Origin: Liolophura sinensis
Taxonomy: Eukaryota > Mollusca > Polyplacophora > Chitonida > Chitonidae
DNA length: 64,000 nucleotides
Assembly (NCBI RefSeq): GCF_032854445.1
Contig: NC_088300.1
Coordinates: 61,354,984-61,418,983 of the forward strand
Direction: 5' to 3'
Within the stretch, counting starts at the first letter, position 1. The number at the start of each line of letters is the position of its first letter. Positions 1-13,100 of the stretch are shown here, piece by piece. Both the position numbers and the translations under genes were made by a program. The notes below the pieces were generated by a model. The model was not told where the DNA came from. It saw only the letters and a program-made list of their open reading frames with translations, and did no database searches.

Positions 1-3000
1 TGAATTTCTTTCTCCTAAGCTTGAATGCCCAATCCATTGTGTCTGGCATGTGTGGTGTGAGCGTGTTTAGATGAGGCAGCTGAATAATATTGAACAAACC
101 TGAAAATGAGAAAAAGTGTTCAAGTAGGCACACCTCTGCTACAATATATTGTATCCCATGGTACACTATCTAAAAACTATGTTTGACTTAAAAAAATAAA
201 ATGGTGTTAATACAAAAATGTTCATGGATTTAACTGACCCAATAAGATTAAAACACTCATTAAGATTTAAAAAGTGAACAAGATAAAACAATTGCATAAA
301 AATTAAAGACCAAATGAAATGAACAAATTCAGAAAGGAAAACCCACATACTAAAATTAATATCAAATAATTATATATAAGAGAAATATATATGGGTAATA
401 TATACATAAGAAAACCTGAGATTTCTTCACAGTATTTTAAAAAACAATTTATACACAACAAAACAAAATGAAGTACATTTGACATCTTTACTTTAGTTGA
501 ATAATTTTCCATGCATACGATCTGACGTGAAAAGGTAACCATGGAGGAGGCTTTGCTCAATGCAGTAGACAAGTTGGATCCTCACATGCAGACTGCAACT
601 GGCTAACTGAACCATGTGCTCTGAAAACTTTCCTAGACTCATCAGGCCACTCCACACCTATATCCACACCCTGCTACTGAAATATTATTGGGTGAAAATA
701 CTTTGAAACTACTGGCTGTTTTAGACAGCATTTCGGATATCTGATTGTTTGAACTATGGCTACTCTGACTGGCTGGAATTTAATTCACTGCATCTAAGCT
801 TAATCCATTTGTGTGAAAAAACTACATTAAATAAACACTGAATTATGTAATACATGTAGTGATCTTGTTTTTTTTGTTTAGCCATGAAGAATGTGGCTGG
901 AAGTGACAACAGCACAAATAACACAAAACATATTTGCATGACAATAATCAAGCAGTTTTAAGCTTGTTTTCATAAGAAAACCATGGCTACATTCATAGTG
1001 TTGAATGAGTAAATTCTCATACCATGATATTCTTTGTACAACTGGGTTTTTCTCTTTGTCAGATCCAGCAAAACTCTGAAGGGCCACCACTGTGTCCCCC
1101 AGCCTCTCTATCCGGGATGTAAAACCAATGTCCTTTTAGGAAAGAAACAGAAAACGCTATCAGAGGGGCCTTCGTGGCCAAGGGCTTTAGCACGCCACGG
1201 CGCCGCGATGACCCAAAAGCCTTCACCCAATGTGTTCAAGCCCAGCTCACCTCATGTGGGCTTCCTGTCCAGCAGTATGTGGGAAGGTCTGCCAGCAACC
1301 TGTGGATGGTTGAGGGTTTCCCTCAACTCTGCCCGATTTCCTCCCACAATAATGTTGGCTGCCATTGTACAAATGAAATATTCTTGAATACCGCATAAAT
1401 GACCAATCACCAAAGGAAACCCTATCAACCAAGGCCCAGTTTCTTTTATTTAAGCAAAAGTGTTTTGCTTAAGCAACATAATACTATACCTTGGAAGTGT
1501 TTGATTTGAGGTTTGTTGAGATACACTTCAGGTTGGACAGGTTGGACAGGTTCTGTTGCTATCTTACACTTGTCAAATTAAAAATTTTGTGGCATGTACA
1601 TTGTTCAAAGCCACACACTAGAATCACAACAGGCATCCACGGCCTTGTCAGAGCCTAAACAATTGAAGTGCCAAAATCTGAAGACGGCATATCAATCCAA
1701 AATCCATCCACTGTGTGAGGCCCCTGCAAAATTACATGCAGGGAAATATACCTTCACCTAATATTGGTTTGGAGCATGCAGTGTCTGAGCTCGCCCATAT
1801 TCGCTAGGACTCGCTAGGGAAGCCTCAGGGCACATTGTTCAGCAGTGAATATGTTTGGCTAGTATGGCCTCCATGTTATCTTCTACACATGCGCTCCATG
1901 TAAACCTGGTTCTCCCTGGTACCTCCAATCATTAAGCTAGACCCATTTTGCAGTCAAATAACAACCCTCTTTAAAAAAAATATGAATGTTGACATTTAAT
2001 CATTTATTTATTCACTTCATTGGAGTTTAAATGATGGATGCTGAACTCATACAATACTGGTGTTCTTTTTAGGAGGGAAGGAAACCAAATGGAGTTAGGG
2101 TAAAACTATTCCTTCACCAGTCAGCAGAAGGACTTAGCCTAAACGAACTAAAATTTTGTCCATGACTAAGTTGCTCATTTTTCCAGATTCTGGGAGTTCT
2201 ATTGATTTTAGAAAGGTGATTTGAGAGGTGTTTGGAAGGTAGGATGATATCCTGCTGGGAGAATATAAATTTTTGCACCAGAAGTAATGTCTCATGACAT
2301 TTATTTGCCTCCAAAAATGCTCTTTTGTGGTCGAATTTTTAGGTCATGTAGGGTACACATTGAATTCAAAGCTACAGAGATGTTAACCCCTGACAACATC
2401 AAAGTAAGACAACCCTTACAATGAAAAATACATTTTGGAGAAAAAAAATAATACTATCGTTTGTACTTGCCTCTTGCTTCAAAATTTATGGAACTTCAAC
2501 GCACCCTTTATATATAGCCAAGAAAAAATTATTGTTTTCAAATAAAGACAAACTGTTAGTGTAACTGACCTGGAAAAGATGTGAAGGCACAGTGAGTAAA
2601 CAAACAGCATAAGCACTTCTCAACAAGGCCCTCAGCCCTATCAAAAACCTGGGTAAGGCAGCGTCATAACCTGATCCAAGGGAGCCAACTCCACCATTTT
2701 CACCCCACAGAGGTGAACCCAAGGAATGAATACCTTCCGAGAAATAAAACAAAACATGACACAAAAGCTTTGAATGTGGACATGATGTAAGGCTAATCCT
2801 TAAGTTAAATATACATGTAGACCTTATAAATATAATTTAAGAGGAAAGACAATAAGTAATATAACTTTATTACTGAAGAGCGGTGGAAACAAAGCTAAAT
2901 GGCCTTTCTGATGTGTGCATATCATCTTTTAATCTGGAATTATCACGTCACTTGGGCTATGTAATGTTAGAGAAACTGAAAACATGAGGTTAAGCAGATA

Positions 3001-6000
3001 TAGCACAATCAAACAACAATTAAAGACAATTAAAAAGCTTACCTATCCTGAGAATGTTTCTCTTTTCAGTGGTAGACTTTGTTAAAAATTGCCCTGTGTC
3101 AATCATCTGTTTGACAGATCGTAGTAAGGGAACATATCGAGATTTGCTGTCTGCATCTTGTCTGCAAAACAATAGTAATAACAGTAATTACAATATCTCA
3201 TTATAATAAAATAGTAATGTTTCTGTCATGTGTTTTTCAAAGTTTCTCAAGATATTTCCATTACTTGACGATGGTCAAGTTTATAGGTGGCCCAAACTGT
3301 GTACAAATTGGTCACTGATAAAACATCCAATTAAGTAAAATTAATAATTCTCAAAATTATGACTGTTTAAGTGATAATTGTTGTGTACCTATTTTTCAGA
3401 AACCTGTCTGCTAAAAGAAACTTATGGAAAATTCCACACTGCAAATTTCATTCATAGTTAAAATTGTCATTATGAGTGTTTCTAATTCAAACTGGGCAAA
3501 GTTACCAACAAGCTCACCTGTAGGAGACATGGAAATGCAAAACTTCAGTTCAATACATAAAGCACTTGTTTGCATGCTTGTTAATTTTGTAATTTACAAT
3601 AATTAAGAAGCACACAAAGCATCAATAATGGAACACCCTCTCTCGTGTTCTTGTGCTATACATGTAAGCAAACCCTCAGCTCAACACATGAAGTAATTTT
3701 TGAGATACCACCCTTACATTACATTTACTTTTTATCGGATTCTGACGCCAACACTTGGAGTATGAGATAAGCTATGCCTGCACTTTGTAAGAGTCAAGGA
3801 CACATATTTAACACTAATTAGTAGTTCAAAATTTAGGTCAAAACTTGCTTTCTAGAATCACCTAGAATCTCAAGCCGATAAAGAGCAAATTATTCTTATA
3901 TGAAATTAACCTTACAACAAATTCAGTGATCTTGAGAACATACGTCCTTAAATTGAAAGACATGTACTCACTGTTTGGTGACTTGAGCTACATCAAAAAG
4001 TGTTTTGTCCACAGCATCAACTCTCTCTGGTGACATAGTCTTGGTCAGATCATAATAATGACCAAACTTGGAAGCCACTTGGCCTGGCTGGAAATTATCA
4101 GCCATGAATAAGTTACCATGTACTTTATGTTCAGCACTCAGTTAACAGTAATGTATCATTTAGCATCTAAGCACCAATATGTACTTGTTTGCATGCATGC
4201 TTGTTCTTTTATTTTTTTTTTTACTTATACTATGGCGGTTATTTTAGTGCATGGAGAAAATGTTCAAACCAGAATGTCTACATGTGGGCTAACCCACAGA
4301 CTTTTGTCAAATTAATGAAACACTTTCCAATGTGTGACCAATAAATGCACGTATCATATTGGTGGAAGACAAATGGTCTTCAAAGAATGTTAGACTATGT
4401 CAGTAGACACACGAGCGTGGATAATTGCTTAATGTCACACAGGTCATACAAACAGAAAGAATAGGGAAACACTCAATCTAAAAACTCACACACTTAAATC
4501 ATAAAGGTTGAATAACAGCGGCAGATGAGGAGTCCTATGATATTTAAATTTATTTGACTTGTGTTTTCTTCTCAGACTTGAAATAATCAGTTTACATAGT
4601 TGTTCAACATTTTAATATCACACCATATATGACAGCACCACTGTCACACACTATTGTATCATCACATAAAATATATGGATATCATTTGGATACGGTATCA
4701 AAGTAAGGGCCTGTATCTGACTCACCTGGAGTTTCGGTAGATTCTGATACCTCCAGGCTATTTTCAATGAGTCAGAGCCTGTGTTATCAGCTTGGTCAGG
4801 ATGCTGGGTAACTGGCTCATCTGTTACTGGTCCGGGTAGCTCCTGTGTGTCAACAACAACAACTTCATGTGCATCATGCCATCTATCTGTAGTGAGTAAA
4901 CTGCCAATTTTGACAGACAGCAATGGAAACTATATTTAAATCATGCTCAGGGTTTTTAAAAATATTTGAAAAGATGTTTTCCAAGGACTTTTTAGAACAT
5001 ACTATCCTATGTTTTCCAGCACTTCCAAGGACTAATTAGTTTACTTATTTATTTGAATAGTCTTTTTTTACAGTATTCAAGAATATTTCACTTATAGGGC
5101 GTCTGAGAGACATGAGTTCATGGGAGTTCCTTGTGAAGGGCACTTGCGCATATACTGGAAGTTAGGGCTAGAAAATGGTCCATTCGACCAATGCTCATGC
5201 GCGGTTGTGTACCACCAAGGTTCTAACGACATGTTCTTTTATATGCTCTGGCGCCTCCATGCAGAACTCCCAAGAACTCATGTTTCTCATAGGTCCTATA
5301 TAAAGGCACCCAGCATTATTGTTCGGAGTAAATGGGCAGGGCCCGGTGGAAAACCACAACCACACAGGTTGCTGGCAGATATTCTCATGTATGACCACTA
5401 GGGAAGCCAGCAAGATTCAGCTGGACTTGAACTCACAGAGGCAGACTTGGTGAGAGGCTTCTGTGTCATTTTGCTGCACCAGCACTAACCACTCAGCAGA
5501 TAACCACTCCTCCACAATCCCAGTTAGTTTAAAGGCAAAGAAAACACTAAAATAAAGTATTCATCAGACAAAAGGCCATTAAACACAGTCCAGGGATATA
5601 GTTTGATTTATTTTTTAGAATTTTTCAAACCAACTAAAATGCATTTAAAACCTAAGATTGTATGGTGGTCTTGTATCGTGGACATCATAGCAATATTTTT
5701 GGCTAGAGATAGTTTGTTTCAAAGTCCATTTGTTGATTGCATTCATGTCTCAAAATGAAGATGCATTTTGAATGATGACATATTGCAATCTATGTGTGTC
5801 AAGTTGTAAAAAGCTGAAGTGACACTGGTCACTGGTCCCAGTATGGTCAGAAAAGGCCACAGTAGAATCCAAAGCTTTAAATGCATTTTACTGGGTCGAA
5901 ATATATTCTAAAGAAATAAATCAAACTATTTTCCCAGACAATATTTAATGGTTTTTCACCTGCCATGTACTTCATGCTGGTGATTTATTTATTTATTTAT

Positions 6001-9000
6001 TTGATTGATGTTTTATGCCATACTCAAGAATATTTCACTTATACAACAGGGGCCAGCATTATGGTGGGAGGAAACCAGGCCGGGGGAAACCCACAACCAC
6101 CCGCAAGTTGCTGGAGGACCTTCCCACATACTCATGCTAGTGTGTTGTTTGCCTTCAGGTACAAAACTTAATGTGGCCATCAATCATTATACCATTTTTA
6201 TGGCTTACTTATCGGTTAATTTAGAAAACATTCCAATATATTTAAAATTTAAAACATTCAAGTACTTTGCAGGACTTATATGTCATACTAAAATAAACTC
6301 TTTGTCAAAGACTTTAAAGGTCTTGAAAATTTTGATTTCCTTTACTTTGTTTTTGCGGCCAACGGCATGTGATTCTTAAGGTTTGGTGTAGGCAAAAATA
6401 ATGACATTTCCATATAATAATAGATCTCATAAAACCTAACTGAAAACAAATATATCACTCTAAAATGAAACTGCATTAATTAACACAGTAATTGACTGTA
6501 CCTTCAAGAGTTCATCAGGAGAGAGATCAGCACTGGAAACATGTAAGTGATGGCTACACATCACACCTTCAGCCAGAAAATACTTCAGCAACAACTTCGC
6601 ATAGTTTCCATAGGTATCCTCCTCTAGTAACAGTACAAGAAATGAAGGTAGCAAGTGATAAAACTCTCAAAAGAATCAGTATTCCAAAAGGTTTACAAAT
6701 CTCTTTTGATTCTAGTTTACATATAAATACATCAGAATACATGTTACGGATATTTAACATGTGTGAGAGAGAAAACTAAATTGTAAGTTTCATTTTGAAA
6801 CAGGACCAGACTAAGATCAAGAAAGACAGCTCATATTAACATATTACATATTTTCAGTAACTTACCTACAATGACAACAGATCCAACTGCTATTCCCCCA
6901 CCTTCAAAAACAAAAATATAATAATATAAATCAAAGATTTTATGTGTCAACGAATTAGCTGCAGTTCAAATATCTCCATTTCACTGATAAGCTTTACAAA
7001 GTAGAGTATTGTGGTAGCTCCAATTTACTAAACAAAAGATACAAAGTGATTCATGATTCAATATTTCAGATTTACTTAAACTATTTTGAATTATGTATCA
7101 CCTTGTATCTTTTGTTGGCATTCCCACAATACTCTAATTAGCTGAAGATTTCACATCTTTCACTTGGCATGAAATTTATGTACAGTAAACTGACTCTTAA
7201 AGTCAAACTTAACAGTGATATTTGCATGTTCTCAGAAAAACACGTGTTAATGTGTCGGTCAGCCTGTCATTTTTAACAAAATTCACACTGAGAAGCAGAA
7301 TTTTGCATTGAATTTACTCATACTGTAGCCCTTATATATACAGGTTATTATTTCTCCATTCTACGATTGCATGGAACAGCAATAAAACAGCAACATATGA
7401 ATTTTATTCCAAGTCGATGTAACAGGTAGGAACTGGCATACAAACATTTGTTCATAAACTAGTCGGCCTCCTAGCAATGATAGCTCTGGCCCCAGTGTCA
7501 AATATTTGTAGTGCTGTCTCACCAAATCACCATACTGAAGACACTATTTGCCACACTGTCACAATGACAGTGAACCTACCTTCCAGTTTTTTTTTAACAC
7601 CAACTAAGGGCGGACCTGACAATTTCTATTCTTGAAACATTTGCCGTCTTGTACTTTTGAGGCAGATGGTGTAACCATGCTCCCATGGGTAAGGAAGACA
7701 TGTTGCCACTGAATTTGGAGCCCTTCATGTTCCGAGGTCAACCTAATTCAGCAAGCTAAATGATCTCCCTCCTTATTCAACATTCTGACATTTACCTTCA
7801 AATGAATGTCAAAAATACAAAATATGGAGGTAGTATATTTAACATTGCTGAATTAAGGTTCATAAACCATAATCAGTGTGTCTCAACAGTCTAATAGCCA
7901 TAATTTCATTTAGATTCTTCAGTTTGTTAATACAAGAGAGGAATTCTTGAAAGAATCACCCGAACACCTCTGCTGTGAATTGCACCAGCATGAAAGACAG
8001 AGCACGCTGTACGTCCAGTATACCACCCACAGATTCATGACAATTCTGCTAAATGAAACAAGTTCAAGTTTATCAAACTTTGAAAAAATCAAAAGAAAAA
8101 GATTGTTTGGCTGTACCAATAATGGGTCTTTGAGTCTAATATCACCCTTATAACTTTTTGTCAGGCTTAGAACTAGACACAGTGTGCAGTTTTCATATAT
8201 GATTCCTGACAGACAAACCGATGCTGGTGATAATCAGTGAATGCACACGGCTGAGGAGACTTATTCTTACAGTACTGCTTGATCCTAACAATATATCTGG
8301 TATGGATGTGGGTCGGAAAAGCCACGTAGGAAGGGCGTAATATCACAGAAAGATGTTCACATCATACGCCGATCACAGTGGCAAGATGGATTTACCATAT
8401 GTGTATGATGGGCGGAGGATGGAACCATCATCCATGTAGTGTTTTTATGACATGCACTAACATTCATACATTTACTCATCCAACTTATGACAAATGCCAT
8501 GTGGTTCAATACCAGCCTTGTTTGTTCTCTCAGAATGAAAAAAAATATTCACAAACGGTCTAGTTCACACATAATCATGATAATACGCAAATCATGTTTT
8601 GACAATTATTCCATAAATGCAAAACCAATACACAATATATAAAATAATATACAATATACAATACACGATTTTCTTCACAGCAAAATTTTTCTGAGAAAGT
8701 CAATTTATGTGCTAAATATAGTGTATAGTTATAACAGAACTTATACATGATAATTTAGCCACCACAAATGGCTTTTTTATAATATTTGGCGAGAATTTAC
8801 ATCATCTCTGGTTGTCCGCGAATGCGGTAACGATTTTACATTTCCACTGACACTAAGAACCTAATCAAAACTCGGAAGCCATGTATTGGGCTAGCTCACC
8901 TTTTTACTGACTTGAACGAGAGAAAGTTAGGCGAATGATAGATCATTCACTTATTTCTCTCGTCACCACGCCTGCCTTACCAGGTAAGCAAACTGACGAT

Positions 9001-9538
9001 ACATGGTGTTATGGTTATAGCCAGCGTATAGGCAAAGGCTAAAGTGCCGTCAAACACTCCAAACGAAACTCCATGCACCGACCGACCGATCAAGATCTGC
9101 GTAAGATGCGATCAGGATGGTGCCATCATCCGTGCATGGGCCACCCATCTTGGCCGTATGATCCGTAAAGAATCCACCCCACATCGGATCAAGATGCGCG
9201 TAGGATGGGCGGATGATATGTGTAGAGTATATCGTTAGGGTCGGGCAGTACTGTATGTGGGGCTAGTATGCTAGGGATAGCATAAATTGTTAGCATACAA
9301 CGTCTCATTCATTAGGCTAATGTTAGGCCAGTGATAAGGCCGTGTAGACACTGACAGCATTTCAAAGATATACATATATTCATAAACGAGATCTACCTAT
9401 GACTAGGTCAAAGGACGGCACTCCAGTAGAGACAAGAAGTTGGTTATTTTGCAAGGAAGGCTTCACACCAGCAATTTGGGAAACTTTAGCACGTGTTTTT
9501 CGCTGAAAGCTGGTTCCCGATGCCATGTTTGTTTCCAT
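1..9538 (-). CDS. ELP4: Elongator complex protein 4 (ELP4), 3'-partial, nine exons visible
   Basis: ELP4 is a RecA-fold subunit of the Elp4-5-6 hexamer of Elongator, which modifies wobble uridines of tRNAs. Coding exons on the minus strand, in transcript order: 9397-9538, 6866-6901, 6502-6623, 4726-4842, 3972-4087, 3043-3161, 2570-2733, 1023-1132 and <1-99. Seen: GVPSFDLVIGGGIAVGSV (the Walker-A-like glycine loop of the family), EEDTYGNYAKLLLKYFLAEG, SLKIAWRYQ, KFGHYYDL, RNILRIGIHSLGSPLWG and LIGLRALLRSAYAVCL, in ELP4 order. The start is at 9538 or at the in-frame ATG at 9526. Exons 1 to 7 join in phase. Exon 8 has one base too many for its conserved reading; see findings. The last exon runs off the window edge and lacks the C-terminal tail. 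FBXO47 lies head to head upstream. Confidence 0.95.
1023..1132 (-). CDS. ELP4: ELP4 exon 8 with an apparent one-base frameshift
   Basis: The acceptor is cctaaaag and the donor is CATG|GTATGAG. The exon opens in phase 0 with DIGFTSRIERLGDTVVALQS, then FAGSDKEK. After a run of five A (minus strand; T run at 1047-1051) the family motif LYKEYHG is readable only in the next frame. Removing one A would make the exon 109 nt and join it exactly to exon 9 (H-G split codon, then LFNIIQLPHLNTL). Either this is a homopolymer sequencing error or the allele is broken. Confidence 0.85.
1166..1425 (+). mobile_element. SINE-1 copy (tRNA-derived), diverged
   Basis: It starts with a tRNA-like head (ggggccttcgtggcc, then an aged B box gtgttcaagccc) and runs through the family body (ggaaggtctgccagcaacct, gatttcctcccacaataatg) to the tail atgaaatattcttgaatacc. 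It sits in ELP4 intron 7, antisense to the gene. Confidence 0.8.
5050..5520 (-). mobile_element. SINE-1 copy interrupted by a 200-bp element
   Basis: The family tail (atttatttgaatag, gtattcaagaatatttcactt) and the body plus head (cagcattattgttcgg, gaagccagcaagattcagc, gacttgaactcacag) are split by the inserted element at 5097-5296. The insert follows the family consensus position cacttata exactly. It lies in ELP4 intron 3. Confidence 0.8.
5097..5296. mobile_element. MITE-like element with terminal inverted repeats, inserted in a SINE
   Basis: The 200-bp insert begins gggcgtctgagagacatgag and ends with the imperfect inverted partner (reverse complement ggacctatgagaaacatgag). The inverted match extends about 35 bp. 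It is flanked by TATA on both sides (5093-5096 and 5297-5300), which reads as a 4-bp target-site duplication within the SINE. No coding capacity. The superfamily is not assigned. Confidence 0.75.
5985..6146 (-). mobile_element. SINE-1 copy, 5' truncated
   Basis: It holds the ATTT repeat tail, then gattgatgttttatgccata, ctcaagaatatttcactt, ccagcattatggtgggagga and ccgcaagttgctgg. The tRNA-like head is missing. It lies in ELP4 intron 3. Confidence 0.8.
7741..7860. mobile_element. Hairpin MITE, about 120 bp
   Basis: The left end acctaattcagcaagctaaa and the right end (reverse complement aaccttaattcagcaatgtt) are inverted partners, and the similarity continues to the centre (tctgacatttaccttcaaat against gacattcatttgaagg). 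A second copy, split by another element, lies at about 26503-27340. It is in ELP4 intron 1. Confidence 0.7.
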
Positions 9539-10178
9539 TCGTAAGGCAAAACCAATCGAAAACAGAGCGAGGGATAAAATTAATTTAATGCGCTTAGTAC
9601 TTAAAACAACACAGCTTTTATCTCCATAGATACATTAAATAGCGTCAGAAAGTTAACTGTGCATACGTAAGTTTGTCACAATTTATCGCTTTTGGAGTTT
9701 TATGCGACTAGAGAGGTCTAACAGATAGCTCTTCTGTATAAGAAACAACGAAAGGTAGTGCCTCAAAACATTGGCACGTGCGCGGGAACCTGTCGTATGC
9801 TTCTTCCATTTGACAGACCAACGTGTACCCGTTGACTTTTTACGTGGGCTGAACTGAGTGCCCCGTACACATTTTATGCGCAGGCATCAATTTTTGTTTG
9901 TTCAGGGAAAAGTGAAATCCACTTACACAGACACTGACAAACACAGGTAATCTTTCCTGTTTTAAAAATTTATTTGGTATTGAAGAAGAAGTAATGTGTC
10001 AAGTACAGTACCCGATACGTCAAGAAAGATGAGCTATCGGTCAAAACTACAATTATGTACTCAACTCGTTTAATAACTTCAATACTATAGTTAAGTTACT
10101 TACTTTTATATGGTAATCCTGACTATTCTTAGCGTTGATTCAGTTTTAATCTCACACTTTGTTTGCTGTTATTTGCAG
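9539..10178. promoter_or_regulatory. Shared ELP4/FBXO47 head-to-head promoter region
   Basis: About 640 bp separate the ELP4 start from the first recognised FBXO47 coding exon. A donor-like site (acacag|gtaatc, exon end 9946) and an acceptor (atttgcag, 10171-10178) suggest a short noncoding first FBXO47 exon ending at 9946, so the core promoter would lie at about 9540-9900. No TATA box was recognised. Confidence 0.5.
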
Positions 10179-10185
10179 AAGAACA

Positions 10186-13100
10186 ATGATTACTATCAAA
10201 TCATTCTTGAGGTGCAAGAAGTTAAGACGATCGAACCGGCTTGAAAAAATTGAAAAAGAAGAGATCAGAGAGAAAGTGATTCAGGATGGACCTCTGGGTT
10301 ACTTTGACATACTTCCTATTGAATTAAAATACCACATACTGGGGTATTTTTCAGGTATAGTTTTAAGAAAATCTTTCAGTTTCAGTTGCATTAAATATAT
10401 TTTCTTGTTAACTGTTAACTTATCTAAATGTTTGTTATTTACTTCTTATGCATTACAAACCTTCTGCTTAACTTTTGTTCTGAATATTAGAATGCTGAAG
10501 TGATGTTGTAAATAATAGGCCTACATCAATATGATAAGATATCTATATAGTCTGTGGTACTGTAGAGGTATTTGGGGGTATTATTCAACAATATGTACAT
10601 CTTCTGTCTTATATTATTTACGGATCTACATGGCCTGTAGTTGTACAATACAAAATTTACTTCAACTTTCCGTTGGTATAAATACATGCACAGCTGAAGT
10701 GCTACATAGGAAATCTGTCTCCAAAATTGATCATTGAGGTTTCTTCTTCAACATACAGGTTTATCACAAGTAGCCCTGGAAAATCCTTGAAAGCCTTGGA
10801 ATTTGGAATTAGATTTTCCAGGCCTTGAAAGTTATGGAATTTGTTTGTAGGTCTTTTAATTTCGATAGAAATGATGATTATTTTGGGTTGAAAATTTTTG
10901 ACATTTAAGAGGATTTTGATTTGAGTTGATAATTATTATGTTGCTAAGTGGTTAAACATTGGATAAAAATTGGAAGGCAAAAGTGAAAGGTACTTCTATG
11001 TGCTGAGGGTCTGCAAACTGGTTTTGAAAGTCCTGGAAGAGTCCTGGAATTTAGTGACACAATAGTACTTATGGGAAAAAAAAGGCAGACTGTATCAACG
11101 TAAAGAAAGACCAAGTGTATTACTCTACATTTACTTTGCTGTTTTGATGTAACTCTGATGTAAATTTTGTTTAGTGCATGATCATATCATAGTTATTGTA
11201 GATAATAAAGGTAATTAGTGCTGAGGGGCCTATGTGGTCGAGAGGGTATGCACGCCAGCACGTCGCAATGATCTTGGAGCTTCTCACCAATGCGGTCACT
11301 TTGAGTTCAAGTCCAGTGCTTGCTGGCTTCCTCTCCAGCCATACGTGGGAAGGTCAGCTAGCAACCTGCGGATGGCCATGAGTTTCCCCTGGACTCTACC
11401 TGGTCTCCTCTCACCGTAATGCTGGCCGTCACCGTTTAAGTGAAATATTCTTGAGTATGGCATAGAACACCAATCAGACAAATAAATAAATTAGTGCTGC
11501 TGTGTCTGTCAGGTAAGTAATGCCACAGTGCACCCAGTCCCACTTAATGCGACTTAAGATTCATTTATTTAGTATAATGTATTTTAGGATTCATAAGGTG
11601 GAGTTGCTAAAGTACATGTCATGTGCAGAGCCGCATTTGGAAAATTGTGACAGTGTCTCTTTAACATTAAATCACCTGTTCTTTTTCTGTTTGCAGTTAA
11701 GGATCTCAGTATTTTGACAATAACATCAAAGATGATGAGAAACCTAGTGGAAGGTTATAGAGGTACCTCCCACTTCAGCCGCCATCTTCTTCCACAACCC
11801 TTACCACACAAGAGTGTCCCTGTTGACAAGCAAGCAGACTACATCCGAAATTTTGAAAAATTAGGTGAAAGAAAAGTGCTGCTGTAGTCATATAATTAGA
11901 GCTAAAGTACAAATTTGACATTTTCCAATTCTTGTGGCACAAATAATAATTAATTCCAAAGAATAATTTTCATGTGTAAGTATTTATATTGAATGTGTCA
12001 ACTATATTGAGTGGTTAGTGTTCTTTATTACAGTTACAGTAGGCTTACTAATCTAAGTGTGGAAATATTTAATTACATGTACTGTATGTGGTCTTTATTC
12101 CCCTGACAGGTTTGTTGTTGAAGAGGTCAACATGCCTGTATGCCACAAAAGATAGACTGAAGTTTATTATTGACTTCTTGAACAAGGTAAATTTATTACT
12201 CCTTAAACAATACTAGCCACAGAATCAAGTAATGTTGCAGGATTGTTCAGTCTCAGCATTGAACTGGGAATTGGTGGACTCCCCCACTCTCAGTATGGTA
12301 CATGTAACAGTCGACGGTCATCATGTGAGCGACCCCATACCCATGTCTACATGATGGGGAAAATTTGTCAGTAACTTGCCAAAGGTTGTCACTTTACCCA
12401 AAGCACCCCAGTTTTCTTCACCCATGAAAATGATCGGTATAAGTGAAATTGTAGACCATGGTGTTAGAGAACAAATAACAAAAAATAATGCTGCAAGAAT
12501 TGTGAAGTGAATAGAAAATATCTAAAAACATTATTTTGAAAATATTTTTAACACAAAAAACATATAAACTCAACATACTTGTATTAAGTTTTCCAAAAAA
12601 AAAAAATTTTTGCATTAAAAAGTAAACAATACTGAAATAAATTTGTTCTGTCTTGTAGATGAGCTGCTCTTACACCAAGGATTGTGAAGATATCTCAAAA
12701 TGCATTGCGCTTACATGTTTTGGAAAGTTTCTTCACACAGTTTTGGCTGGATGGGATGAGGCAGAATGTATCAGGGCATTTGACTGCATTTGTTTTCACG
12801 TCAATATGCAAAGAACACTGACAAGTATCTTAACAGGAAAACCGGGTAAATATGTTGTAAAAATATCTACGAGTATTTGTTTGTGAAATTTTTAATGGAT
12901 CATGCCTTCAAATATATTTAAATAATGTATTTTATAACCCAGCAAGCTAATTACGCTACAGATATGACATTTATTTTTCCTAGTCAGAAGTGGGCACCAC
13001 GTGTGTATGACAGAAGAAAATGTTCAGTGTATTCTGCCAATCTAGTCAATCTATCACAGCAGTTTTATCAAATTTATAAGGAGCTTGGACACAGGGGACA

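Noticed and set aside
1034-1432. Overlapping open frames of 60-117 codons on both strands
   Set aside because: They lie across a SINE-1 copy and ELP4 exon 8; similar frames recur in other SINE copies and carry no protein signal beyond the exon itself.
4843-4923. Upstream extension of ELP4 exon 4 in an open frame
   Set aside because: Only the acceptor ending at 4843 gives phase 0 with exon 3 and the family-like ELPGP start; the upstream acceptor ctacag is out of phase.
9081-9220. CpG-richer stretch with internal gatcaagat-type repeats in ELP4 intron 1
   Set aside because: The repeats are short and imperfect, and I could not define ends, an inverted structure or a second copy.
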